Both the position numbers and the translations under genes were made by a program. A model generated the notes under the pieces. The model was given only the letters and a program-made list of their open reading frames with translations. It was not told the DNA's origin and made no database searches. Positions 36,109-46,130 of a DNA stretch of 64,000 nucleotides are shown piece by piece (positions within the stretch are counted from its first letter, which is position 1; each line of letters opens with the position of its first letter). The stretch comes from Posidonia oceanica (Eukaryota; Streptophyta; Magnoliopsida; Alismatales; Posidoniaceae), in assembly GCA_037176725.1 (NCBI GenBank), contig JAZBRS010000014.1, positions 74,878,501-74,942,500 of the forward strand, in the 5' to 3' direction.

Positions 36109-37144
36109 GTCCTGCTCCGCCCTGGTGAGTCCTTCCGATCCCATCGGCGCAATCTCCTCTTGCCTTCTTTCCCTGGTCCGTCCGAGGGATGCTCAAATGC
36201 GGCGACAGCGTCAACAGCAAGCCCTAGTGGCAGTGCCATCTTGGTTAGCTCCACTACCCACCTTAGTAGCTCCAGTGCTCCCTACACTGCCATCAGCAGC
36301 TCCTGTAGCCCCAGTGCTCCCCGCACTGCCAACAGTGGACCCCGCCGACAACGTCAGCAACGTAGCAGTGGACCCAGCACCTCCCTCCTGAGCTTGCTGA
36401 CAGGTAAGTCCCCCTTTCCTCTCTTTTGATTCCTGCACTGTCTTTCCTTTTCTTTTCATTTTGTTTTTGTGTTTTCTCGCCATGTCAGAAATCCATAAAA
36501 AATATAAAATCAGCAAAACCTAAAAACATGCATTCCTTCCTTCCTCTTGCATACCTCGCAGCGGGCTGGCAACCCTAACTGCTCGGCGATAGGTCCATTA
36601 ACCTATCATCATCGGGCTGATATCCCTAACTATCCGGCAAGGGGTCCGTCAACTCATCATCAGGTAGATATCCCTAACTATTCGGTGATGGGTTCATCAA
36701 CTCATCATCGGGCTAGCAGCGCTAACTGCTTGGCGATAGGTCCGTTAACCTATCACCATCGGGCTGATATCCCTAACTATCCGGCGATAGGTTCGTCAAC
36801 TTATCACCTGGCACATATCAATCACCTTGCATGTACATATCATCTCGCACATATCCATCATTTTCTGCATGCAATTATCATCTTCTGCATGCCATCTCTT
36901 GCATCCTGTAAAAACCCCAAAAGCACCCAAAAAAAATCAAGAAAACCAAAAACACCAAAAATATTTTTCTTCTCCTTGCTGCTGGTTTTCCATTTTTATG
37001 TTTTCCAAAATCAAAAACCATAAAAATACAAAACCAATGCAAAAAGCCAAAAACATGCTTGTCCCTTCCCCTTCTAAAAAATACAAAACCCATAAACATT
37101 TGTATAATCTGAAACCCGGCCTTGGACAAACAAGCGATGCCTAG
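36109..37144 (+). other. Post-gag region of element 3 where pol is missing
   Basis: 36120-36400 is a Pro/Ala/Val-rich coding-like remnant ending in CTGACAG/GTAAGT, a donor-like sequence near 36405. 36575-36820 is a hairpin array. 36900-37080 is an A/C-rich block (AAAACCAAAAACACCAAAAA) like those after gag or pol in elements 1 and 5. There is no pol trace. Confidence 0.65.
36575..36820 (+). repeat. Tandem hairpins, GATAGG/CCTATC type (element 3, first array)
   Basis: Five units of 40-60 bp carry arms GATAGG/CCTATC, GATGGG/CTCATC and GATAGG/CTTATC with loops such as TCCGTTAA and TTCATCAA. All arms can pair when G-T is allowed, except one degenerate unit (36640). Confidence 0.8.
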
Positions 37145-37990
37145 AGGATGTCAAGCAGTGACAATCTCAGGCAGGTCTTACCCTAGCAGCGCCATCTCTT
37201 GCATGTGGCCACAGAGTGAGACTTAGAACAGAATAGAGCGTCTCGTGGAGCTCCAAACTCTAGAAGCGAGATCCATCCAATCAAGAGAGTCGACTTGACA
37301 TGGAGAGGACCAAAGCAGAGCAAAGCATAGCCAGAGGCTACTTACACATTGCAGAAGCTGAAGGTGTACGCCAACCAGCCAAACTCTTAACACCTCACCT
37401 GGGACCGCTACCCCAAGAGGGCGAAGACATGCATATCTAAAAGAATAGAGATCATGTGAGCAAAAGAATATGATAACATGATATGCATGCTAAGCACAAA
37501 AGAAAAATGAAGAAAGAAGTCGAAGAAAGAAGGCGCTCATGAGAGGAGTGACTCGGACGAGCATCGAAGCCCCCTCAGCTATCAACTTCAAGCACCGCAA
37601 TGTTGACTGCACGGGATACCTTGTCAGGAGGACCTAGCCCCACCCTCCGAGCGCAGCGGCACTCTCCAATCTCCTGTGCAAACAACTCTACATCCCTTGC
37701 AGGCAATATGCGACTCTAGTCACTCAAGAGGGGAAAAGAAAAATCAACCCGAGAGCGTCAAAAGCGGTAGTTGGTCCTCGAGGAATTGAGATGGAGGCTG
37801 TGAAGCTACATCCAACGCTTCTGCTACCCACATGCAGCCAAAGGCTATACTCTGCAAAGCTAAGGCCTCATCCTGAACCAAGAGTGAAAAGAGAGCCACC
37901 GACCACAACTCGGCATGGCGTCGCTTGAGGATCGAGTGTCCTGAGTCAAGAAATGCAGGAGCACCCCCTCGGCACAGTTGCTTTTGAGTC
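37145..37990 (-). pseudogene. Remnant of an antisense extra gene in element 3
   Basis: On the minus strand a clean 60-codon stretch (about 37930 down to 37740) contains RRHAELWSVALFSLLVQDEA and AFGCMWVAEALDVASQP, and a second piece (about 37690-37600) contains DVELFAQEIGECRCARRVG. Between them lies intron-like sequence. A third piece near 37390 (GTTTGGCTGGTTGGC) is identical over 15 bases to the start of the last exon of gene B. This suggests a degraded multi-exon antisense gene of the same group, in the same relative place (after gag/pol, before the hairpins). No complete frame remains and the family is not certain. Confidence 0.45.
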
Positions 37991-38537
37991 CGAAGCCACC
38001 AAAAAATGCATGTTGTAATATATTTTTATCTTCCCTTCTCCCTGTTTTCGAAAACCAGAGTTAAGGATGAGCACTTTTGCCTGCCTCGCTCAGAGGCTCC
38101 GCGCTCTTTCAAAGTTTTGCAGCCCACTACGTCGGGTAGGTCCTTGATGACCGCCATGTCCCTCATTTGTCACCTCGTGACGCCACGAAGCATGCCCGTA
38201 CTGAGACCATTGCACACCTACCATGATGGGTTCCCCTTTTTCTCTCTACATAGTTCTACATTCCTTGCATGCGGGCTGGTAGCCCAAACTGCACGGCGAT
38301 GGGTACGTAAACCTATCATTTTGCATTCGGGCTGATATCCCTAACTATTCGGTGATGGGTCCATCAACCTATCATTTTGCATGCAGGCAGGCAGCCCAAA
38401 CTGCTCGGCAATAGGTCCGTCGACCAATCATTTTGCATTCGGGCTGATATCCCTAACTACTCGGTGATAAGTCCGTCAACTTATCATCCATTCACCCATC
38501 CATCCTCACATCTCGATGCCACGGGTGCTTAGGCTGT

Positions 38538-38565
38538 CCGCTGGTATCATCCCTGATACCAGCGG
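38538..38565 (+). repeat. Perfect 12-bp-stem hairpin (GGTATC type)
   Basis: CCGCTGGTATCA, a four-base loop TCCC, then TGATACCAGCGG: all twelve pairs match. GGCATCTTTTTTGCTAC and another GGTATC follow, as in the other modules. Confidence 0.9.
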
Positions 38566-38822
38566 CATCTTTTTTGCTACCCTATGGTATCACCCCCCTT
38601 ATCTTATTGGGCTGATACCCCTAACTATTTGACAATAGGTCCATCAACTTATCACCTTGCATTTGTATTATCCCATTGCATTCCCCACCGGCATTGCACA
38701 TCGCACGGTGAACCCTTTCATCCATTTCACTCCATTTGGGCTGCTAGCCCTAACTACTTGGCTAACAAACCCATTAGTGTTGTCTCTACCTTGCACTTTG
38801 ATGCCATGGGCGCTTTGGCTGT

Positions 38823-38851
38823 CCCCTAGTATCGTTCACCGATACCAGGGG
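38823..38851 (+). repeat. Long-stem hairpin (GGTATC type)
   Basis: CCCCTAGTATCG and CGATACCAGGGG pair with one mismatch around TTCAC, followed by GGCATCTTTATTTTGCT and a third GGTATC arm. Confidence 0.8.
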
Positions 38852-39282
38852 CATCTTTATTTTGCTGCCCCATGGTATCCCATTTCCATCTGCATCGAGC
38901 TGACATCCCCAACTATTACGGGAGCGTCTACGGACCTCTGCCGCACCTCCGAGTATGGTATTCACGTTGCACTTATGGTTGCAAGTCCTCCCACTTGTCA
39001 CCACCTCTCTTGCCTGACAGACTCGCTGGCCTGTTAATGCCTTCGATACCAGGTGCGTCATGCAGCCCCTTGGTATCATCTCACCCCCATTCGGGCTGAT
39101 AGCCTTAACTATCCAATGATGAGTCTGTCAACTCCTCAGCGGGCCGATAGCCCTAACTATTCAGTGATGAGTCTGTCAACTCCTTAAAGGGCTGATATTC
39201 CCTAACTATCTAGCGATAGGCCCGTTAACCTATCACCCCTTCGTCGTAGTGTAATAGCATTCTGTTGCATGGCATTAGGACT

Positions 39283-39911
39283 TCATCATCACACGGGCAC
39301 CACGCGCTTAGGATTCGAACCCATGGTTCGCGTATTGCTTAAGGTAACATCCTCGGCACCTGCAAGACTTTCGCAGCTTGCCGACTTTGGATGATACTCG
39401 CAGTAGTGCGCAGCCTTGAGATCGTTTTCTCAGCTTCGCATGCCCGGCGTTCCACTATTGATACTTTGCATTTCACTGCATAACATCAGCATCTCATTTG
39501 CATATCATCATATAGCTTCCTTGTATCCTCTGTAGAGTCAATCCAAGTATTGCATCTCATCATCACACGGACATCACGTGCTTGCGATTCGAACCCCTGG
39601 CTAGCATATTGCCTAAGGTACCATCCTCAGCACCCGCGAGACTTTCGCAAATTGTCGGCTTTGGATGGCACCCGCAGTAGTGTGCGGTCGTAGGATCGTT
39701 TTCTCGGTTCCGCGTGCCCGACGTTCCACTGTTTATACATTGCATTTCACAGCATAGCATCGCACGCTTAGGATTCGAGCCCCTGGCTCACGTATTGCCT
39801 AAGGTAGCATCCTCGGCACCCGCAAGACTTTCGTAGCTTGCCGACTTGGAATGATACTCGCAGCAGTGCGTGGTCCAGGATCGTTCTCTCGGTTTCGCGT
39901 GCCCCATTGCA
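39283..39911 (+). repeat. Three imperfect tandem copies of a 150-200 bp unit
   Basis: Copies start at about 39283, 39559 and 39757. Shared landmarks are GATTCGAACCC, CCTAAGGTA, GACTTTCG, TGATACTCGCAGTAGTGCG and CGTTCCACT. On the minus strand each has GGGTTCGAATC, which resembles a tRNA-type B box; no A box or tRNA fold is evident. Confidence 0.75.
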
Positions 39912-40465
39912 TAACATTGCATCCTTATTGCACTGCTACTCCTCTATGGTCATTACGTCAGCTTCCGAATTCCATTTCCCAGGCATTACATGCCCACCAT
40001 CGCATGCACATTCACAGCATCTCTCTTTCAGCACCTTTACATTCAGCCTTTCATTTTCACCACATGCATCACATATGCCTACAGCATGAAGCTTGGCAAA
40101 TGGCACCCCCGTGCCGGAGCGGAACTCCGGTATCCCGTCGACTGGCCTTCCTGCATTGCCCAGCGACATCCCTTGCATTGCATTTTCCGCCTTTTCCGCG
40201 TGCATGCATCACCTGCTTTCCCCGAAAGGAGTACAACGCAATGAGCATTAGCGTAGGCATGACATCTGCATTAGCACCGTGCACTAGTCCATGCATTGGC
40301 ACAGCATTCTAGTGTTCGCATGCATTTGCATTCAGCGACGAGTCACGATCTCTGGTGCATCGACCAAATAAGTGACTCACGTCAACAAAAACTGGCCTCT
40401 TATCGGTGTTAGAGGGGGTGTCTTGTCAACCCTCAGCCACGGTCTCGCTATGCTTGACCTCGCTC
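39912..40465 (+). other. TGCAT-rich 3' internal end of element 3
   Basis: No gene is seen. GCATT/CACATGC motifs abound. 40330-40436 is conserved with the truncated end of element 1 (18250-18356). Confidence 0.6.
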
Positions 40466-40478
40466 AGGGAGGGGCATC
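40466..40478 (+). other. Polypurine tract of element 3
   Basis: AGGGAGGGGCATC directly precedes the TG of the 3' LTR and would prime plus-strand synthesis. The same GGAGGGGCATC precedes the element 5 3' LTR. Confidence 0.85.
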
Positions 40479-40731
40479 TGTACACACCCCATTTTGACAC
40501 CAGATGGCGGATCAAACTTGGAGAAAGCGAGCTCGAAAATAGCGGATTCAGCATTTTCCCCAAAACCCAACCTTTCCACTCAACCTGACCCAATTTGACC
40601 AAAAACCAAATCCCATTCCAAAATTACCCAAAACCTACCCAAAACAACTCATTTCCCATTTTCAAAACCTAACCTAAGCCTCCAACCAAGCCCAAGCCCA
40701 TCTTCAGCCTAGCCACTGAGTTACACATCTG

Positions 40732-40808
40732 GTCGCCACTAGCAGGGGCAACTGGCTCTGTTGCCAGCACAAGGGGCGACTAGGTTAGGCGCCATGCACA
40801 GGGGCGAC
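40732..40808 (+). repeat. 28-bp dyad minisatellite, three units, element 3 3' LTR
   Basis: Cores at 40732, 40760 and 40788. The middle core is GTTGCC/GGCGAC, whereas the 5' LTR has GTCGCC/GACGAC. Confidence 0.85.
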
Positions 40809-42129
40809 TGGACTGTAAATCAGCTAACCTTCCAAGCTTCCCTACCACCGGCCATCAGTCTTCTGACAGCCGTCCCATCCGCACCTGCTCCGCACTATGG
40901 CCACGCGCTACGTGCCAAGGAGCACTTACTCACTGGCATGCCGTCGCTTCCTCGCCGACGGAAAACCCACTCACACAGCCCTCACTGCCACTCACCAACC
41001 TTCCCTGCCACCGGCGATCTCGGCCTGCAACCATCACCTTCCTCGACTGCCACCCACTCTCTCGACCTCTCGCTGACACTCCTCTGCCGCTTGCCAGAGC
41101 TAATAGGGCATGGAGATCCCAGTGGAAGGAGGGAGAGCTCACTCGGCGCACCAGAACACGCTTCTCAGCCTTCGCCGAAAATTCGAGAACCCATCCCGAC
41201 CGGAACTCCGACCACTCCTCCTCCTTGGCCGTTTGCCCAAAAGCCCAATCCAATCACCCAAGCACCTTCACACGACCACTAGCAACATCTCCAACACCTC
41301 AAAAACCACCCTAGCATCCCAGACCACCGCGACCACCTCGAGCTCGCCGCCTCCTCGCCGCTGCCGGCCGACATTCCCAAAGGCCGCTCTGCAGCTCCGG
41401 ACTCCCCCAAACTCCGTGCACGCCTCCGCATGGCCGCTGCGAACTCCTCCAGACCGTCCCACGCACTCGTCGTCGCCTCCTCTGCCACAGCAACCTCCTC
41501 ACTGACGAGCTCCGACGAGCTAGGTCGGGGGGGCACCTCGCGCATCCCCGCAGGTAAGTAATGCCTCCCCTAGCTCCATTTTGTTGCGTACATGCTTTTT
41601 AAATAGTTGTTTTCTTTTTTTTTAGCGTAATTGGCCGATCATGGCCATCTTCTTCGGTGCCGGAGGCCTACCAGGTTAGGCGCTGCATAAGGAGGCAACT
41701 GGCCTAGGCGTCCGACAACCGTTTGGCCGGACTTTGGGTCGCCACTCAGGCCAGCCCAGAGCTTCATTTGCCTTTATTTTCGTATGCCTGTAATCTTGAA
41801 TGCTTGCTCTATATGATTGCATGTTTAGATTTTCATTTCACATGGCCATGCGTCCTTGATCCGGTCCCAAAAGTGGCTGTTTGGAACGAAGGTTTGCAGT
41901 TCTGTTGCCGGCGTGACTAGCGACTCGACTGCAACTTCCGGCAGTTCCTCCAACCAACTTTGGACCGCCATATCTCGCGACTTAGGCATCCTTTTTGCTA
42001 TCTGTTTGTTTGCATGTCTTCCTCATCATGCCATCTATAGGACCATGCCTTTAGATTTCATTTTGCATCATGTAGCTAGCCCGTTTTCGACCGTGAAGGC
42101 CACTGTCTGGCGAAGCTGTAGGCCTCCCC

Positions 42130-42235
42130 GTCGCCACTATCCCAGGCGACAGGCTCCGGCGCCTCTCCAACAGGCGACCAGCCCCAGTAGCCTCTCTGAC
42201 CGACGACCAAGCTCCTCGTCGATCTCACCGGCGAT
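42130..42235 (+). repeat. 28-bp dyad minisatellite, four units, element 3 3' LTR
   Basis: Cores at 42130 (GTCGCC/GGCGAC, perfect) and 42158 (GGCGCC/GGCGAC), a degenerate unit, and 42215 (CTCGTC/GGCGAT). Confidence 0.8.
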
Positions 42236-42911
42236 AGACTCCGACGCCCCTCAAGTCACCGACTGCACCTGCAGCTCAGACAGTGGCTGAGCCACCTTGC
42301 CTGCCGCCTTCGTGCCTTGATCTCTCTGCTTTCCTGTTTTCAGACCTCGATTTCCGCACTTTATTTATCACCGCTCTTTTGCATTTCGCCTTAATCGATT
42401 TTCTAGCACACCTTGATCATGCATCATAACATCGTATATCTAGCAAGTTTAGGCATTCAATAGGCATGCATAGCATCTCTCGCCCCTTGGGCGTATAGCA
42501 AGGCATTCAATTGCGAAATTCATGCATATGCGAGCGTTAATCCTAAGAAAGATCGATTCTTTGGATGTATCAGGGGTGCCTAACACCTTCCCCGTGCGTA
42601 ACAGGAGTCCTAGCCCTTTCTCATGGCCCGCAATGACCATAATGCCTTCATCCTAGGCACAAGTTATATTTGCATATTATTTGCATCTCTTTGCGTGTTT
42701 TCTCATGCTTTCCCTGGTTTTCCTTGTCTCCCAATTTAATAGACACGGTGGCGACTCTGATTTTGCTTTATCTTTGTTTTTCTTCATTTTCCGACGTTTC
42801 CGAGTAGGGCATCTCTCCTCGGGTCCAACCGCTAATAATGATCCTAATTCCGGTTGGTGCACGCGAGCTCTGGCATCGTGCATGTACGATCAAAATTTCG
42901 GGGTTACTACA

Positions 42912-43115
42912 CCGAGGTAACCAGAGTGGGGAAACCCTACACAAATCAAAGGCAAAAGATCAGAACAGCAATCCAAACCTTCGAAAGCAGAGAAAACGGG
43001 GATGAGGACGCTGGACAGAAGCCTCACTGGACCAATAAAGACCCCCCACCACCGGCGGCAACTAGGGCATGGCCGACTGGCCATGGACCCCAAGGGGGCC
43101 AAGGAAACCCACCAT
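42912..43115 (-). pseudogene. Gene B, 5' part (start codon, first intron, start of exon 2)
   Basis: After removal of element 3 the gene B frame continues upstream here. Exon 2 begins at 42936 (GFPTL, like GYPTL of the sense copy) after an acceptor GATTTGTGTAG. A plausible first intron (42937-43112) begins with GTGGGT directly after an ATG at 43113-43115, so the start codon would be the last three bases of exon 1. The sense copy shows ATG joined straight to the exon 2 sequence, which supports this model. CCGAG (42912-42916) is the right target duplication of element 3. Confidence 0.55.
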
Positions 43116-43518
43116 TTCAAGGGAGATGGAAGAGGAAATGCCTACGAGGTCCAAGGGAGAGATCTGGGCACTCTCACGGGCGAACGAAGCAAAGTTATAG
43201 AAGCCCATAAATGCAGATCACGTGTTATAGAGGCCGCGTTTTGGTTTCGCGTTTTTAACAGGGAATTTTCTGGATTCTGACTTAAGTTAACTAAAGTCGC
43301 TGAGAGGTGTAAGGCTCCTAGATACCTGTGGAAAGAGCCATTCCCAGAAAAATGCATCCACATACACAGAGTACAGATAAAAATACGCATGATTTGACAC
43401 TCAAGGGCCCCATGGGCAATTTTAATTCAGTAATCAGTCAGTATTACAGACTCCCAAAAACATAACAGTACAGCAGAACTACAACCGACAACGGGGCAAA
43501 TCGTATGATAGCAAATAG
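43116..43518 (-). other. Leader of gene B / spacer to gene A
   Basis: The stretch is GC-rich near 43000-43200 and without a coding frame. It should hold the gene B 5' untranslated exon and promoter, and the end of gene A. I see no convincing TATA box. Confidence 0.4.
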
Positions 43519-44662
43519 CTAGTCCTCCTTTGCAGTGTCGGAGTGCGAGCAGGCCTGAATGTTCCGCAGAGTCTCCCAGTCCTTCTTCTTGCACTGCCTC
43601 CTACCAAGCTTGGCAGAGGTGGCCTGAGACTGTGAAAGGCTCGGTCCCACGCTACTCTCCCCAGCCAGAGTCTCGCCATCGGAGACGTCCTCCAAGTTGA
43701 AGTCGATAGAGAACTCACCACTGGACTCCGTGTTGACGGCAGGCCAGGGATTGCCACCCTAAAAAGGAAACATTACGGCAGTTAGCGGTAGTTTATGACT
43801 TAAGTTAACTTAAGTTTGTTCTATTAAGGTTTATACCTCCAAAAGCCGCTGTCCTCGCCTCGCCTGCACAGAGAAAGTCAGAATGTCAGAACAGGATGAT
43901 ATACAGATACAGGAACTCAAGAAGTTAATTTACAGCTTATTTACCTTGGTCGACCTCATCTCTTTGAGCCACTCCCCCAACCAATCCTCAAAGCCTTGCA
44001 ATAAATTAGAAAGATCAGAATCAAAGCGGGGATATAACATTTACAGTATCTACTGCAATGCAAAGGACTTTTACCTGCGTCCAGTCCTCGTCATACCACA
44101 TTTTGGACTATTCCACCCAGAGATCCTCTGGGAACATATGCGGCCAGCCCACCTGCTCGAACCAGTCGAAGTACTCCTCCTGGGTAACCTCCCGGATGGT
44201 AAACCGACTGCGGGCGGCCTCCGCAATAGTAGTAGCAGTCTGGGTAGTCGCCCAGGTCATCATCCCAAATATCATGTCGACAGGAGGCAGGATCGGAATG
44301 CTGAATCCATCGGTGAACTGGTGGCGGACTCACCCAAGGAGGGAGTAGGCATACCTCTTCAAGCAGAAAAACTGGATCTGTACCCTCCTAAGTCTCCTGC
44401 CCGAGACTAACGGGGCCTAGTCCAGCTCCTCATACAACAGAAAAGGCCAAAGCACCACCTGAAAGCAAAGCCAAACAAAGCAGGCATCAGAGCAGTTCAT
44501 TCAATAATTTATTTGCATAAAAATTCAGAATTGTATTTGAGCTCACCTTATCCAGACCTATAAGGTCAAGCAAATAGTGGTACACCTCGTAACCATAAAC
44601 TCCCGAGGCAGCTTGATGGTCCGGCTCACACCACTGCCGGGGAAGGGGAAGAAGCTCAGGGT
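43519..44662 (-). pseudogene. Gene A, 3' exons: antisense plant-mobile-domain gene
   Basis: Minus-strand exons with GT/AG borders: 44547-44657 (second half of an exon cut by element 5), 44075-44458 (128 codons), 43945-43994, 43837-43863 and 43519-43758 ending at TAG 43519. Phases are 0 at nearly all junctions; exon 43945-43994 is one base short. Readable parts include VYGYEVYHYLLDL, FTIREVTQEEYFDWFEQVGW, GFEDWLGEWLKEM and a Ser-rich tail with GRRQCKKKDWETLR. Stops (TAG and TGA) at three places in the 128-codon exon replace likely Gln/Trp/Arg codons. AGGGT at 44658-44662 is the left target duplication of element 5. The gene continues upstream at 58417. Confidence 0.7.
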
Positions 44663-45018
44663 TGTAGATATCCTATTTTCGTATTTCCTAGAGTTCATAA
44701 AGGACAGGAACTTCTGAGGCACCCAGATCACATAACTAAGTCTTAATAACATACTTTTCTGGAGTTTTCATGATTTGCTTAAAAACAATGTTTGATTTTA
44801 CTTGACTCAAGGTTGTTAGCTGTGGCATAGCTAACGCACTCAGACTTGTGGCAAGTCCAAGTACCTTGAGCACACTTATCCCACTCAAATCCGTGGCAGA
44901 TATGAGTTAAAGAAGACGTTTTTATGATTTCATGAGATCTCTTAAGTTTTCCGGGCTATTATCGAGTTTTCTGGATCAGACTTAAAAGACAGAGTTAAAA
45001 ATGCAAAAGACTTAGCTA

Positions 45019-45099
45019 GTTGCCTCCCAGAGCAGCAACTCAGCCATACGCCTTTCAGAGGGGCGACTGGACTGTTTCGACGCCTGTATGACAGGCGAC
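45019..45099 (+). repeat. Dyad minisatellite units in the element 5 LTR
   Basis: Cores at 45019 (GTTGCC/AGCAAC), 45047 (TACGCC/GGCGAC; 28 bp further) and 45079 (GACGCC/GGCGAC). All have nine bases between arms. The equivalent part of the 3' LTR (57180-57260) has GTTGCC/AGCGAC, AACACC/GGCGAC and GGCACC/GGCAAC. Confidence 0.85.
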
Positions 45100-45251
45100 A
45101 AGCACCATTTCCTCTCTCTCCAGCTTAATATTAATATCCTGGGCATTAATATAACATACGGGAATTTTATAAGCTATTATAACATTTTTCCGTAAATTAT
45201 TGAAATTCATGTGATTTTCTAGCATTTAATATATGGTATAACACATATATC

Positions 45252-46130
45252 TATAGTGTGGAATTTGGGGGGGGGGGGGGGGTGTTTGAGAGGATGTCAG
45301 CGCTTCCACGACATCGACAGCTTTGTTGTAATCGCCACTCGCCTTTGGGCAGACAAGACACTTGGGGGGAGATTATGATGATGCAGGTCCTCAGAGCACT
45401 AGATCGACGACAGGATGTCGTCTAGTGGCTTCCTCGTGCTACGTGAATTCCTTCCTTTCCTTCAAAACAAAACAACATAGATTTAAATTAGCTTAAGTGT
45501 AGTAGTCAGTAACAAAGTGAACGAAACGACATAACTAAAAGAAAACGAATACTGATCGGGGGTTGTTCCCTGTATGCATATGCTATGGTCCTATGCTAAG
45601 GAATGTAAAGAAATGCAATAAGAAATTAGATTGGAGGAAGATACTCCCTTTCACCCTTATGCTGTGTGCAATGAGGTTAGAAGGAAGCACGGTCGAAGCT
45701 CCAGCGTAGCTGAGGATTTCTGAGATCGGAGGTAGAAGCTCAGGTTAGTAGCCTATTGGGGAGAGGAGATAAAGTTTCTGGATTGGAAATCTAGCTCTCT
45801 GAAGGTGGCTCACAACTGACAGGGCTCTGTCTCTTTTGGAAATTCTTCTCTGGGGGGATTTCTCTCTCAAAAATTCTGACCCTCAAACCACCAGCCTAGG
45901 GGGTCTATTTATAGACTCTAGGGGCGTGGGGACGATTGGAGTTTAGAAACTTCTAGAAAAATGGCAGTTAGGGTGAGTCACCGATTGGGGTGGCGCCTAA
46001 ACCTAGCAACCGCTCAGTCAAAGTGTGGGACGACCTGGGAATGAGGCCACGACTGTTAGTCGCTAAGTGAGCTGGCACCTAACGGTCGAGGGGGGAGTGG
46101 GAAATAACTGTGGAAAAGCGGTTCGAAAGA
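45252..46130 (-). repeat. 3' LTR fragment of element 6
   Basis: Direct repeat of 47403-48270. It contains a run of 16 G (45267-45282) where the other copy has GGGAGGGG, and the TATA box TATAAATAGAC at 45906-45915 on the minus strand. Confidence 0.85.

Larger units (their letters stand above)
38270..39240 (+). repeat. Hairpin-rich region of element 3 (second array)
   Basis: GGGCTGATATCCCTAACTAT modules alternate with hairpins: GATGGG/CCTATC (38297), GATGGG/CCTATC (38353), GATAAG/CTTATC (38466), GATGAG/CTCCTC (39116, 39166), GATAGG/CCTATC (39212). Loops are TCCGTCAA or close variants. Two long-stem GGTATC hairpins lie inside. No gene is present. Confidence 0.8.
30439..42911 (+). mobile_element. 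Element 3: gag-only, non-autonomous Tat-like LTR retrotransposon
   Basis: A complete insertion of 12.5 kb with two LTRs (30439-32845 and 40479-42911), TG...CA ends, a tRNA-Arg-type primer binding site, decayed gag, no trace of protease, RT, RNase H or integrase, an antisense gene remnant, hairpin arrays and a polypurine tract. The leader and gag resemble element 1. It must have depended on pol enzymes made by a relative. It split exon 2 of gene B on the opposite strand. Confidence 0.9.
40479..42911 (+). repeat. 3' LTR of element 3
   Basis: TGTACACACCCC...ACTACA, 2433 bp, collinear with 30439-32845 over its whole length; only about two differences in the first 90 bases, but more scattered differences later. 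A 28-bp insertion-like difference at 41890 and the dyad repeats (40732-40808 and 42130-42235) show small indels and compensatory changes between the two LTRs. Confidence 0.9.

Noticed and set aside
39311..39322. Possible tRNA gene (minus strand GGGTTCGAATCC)
   Set aside because: No cloverleaf, no acceptor stem and no A box could be found around it; kept only as a finding on B-box-like words.
43883..44410. Plus-strand frame of 175 codons
   Set aside because: It lies opposite gene A exon 44075-44458 and crosses its introns; the minus strand has the coding evidence.
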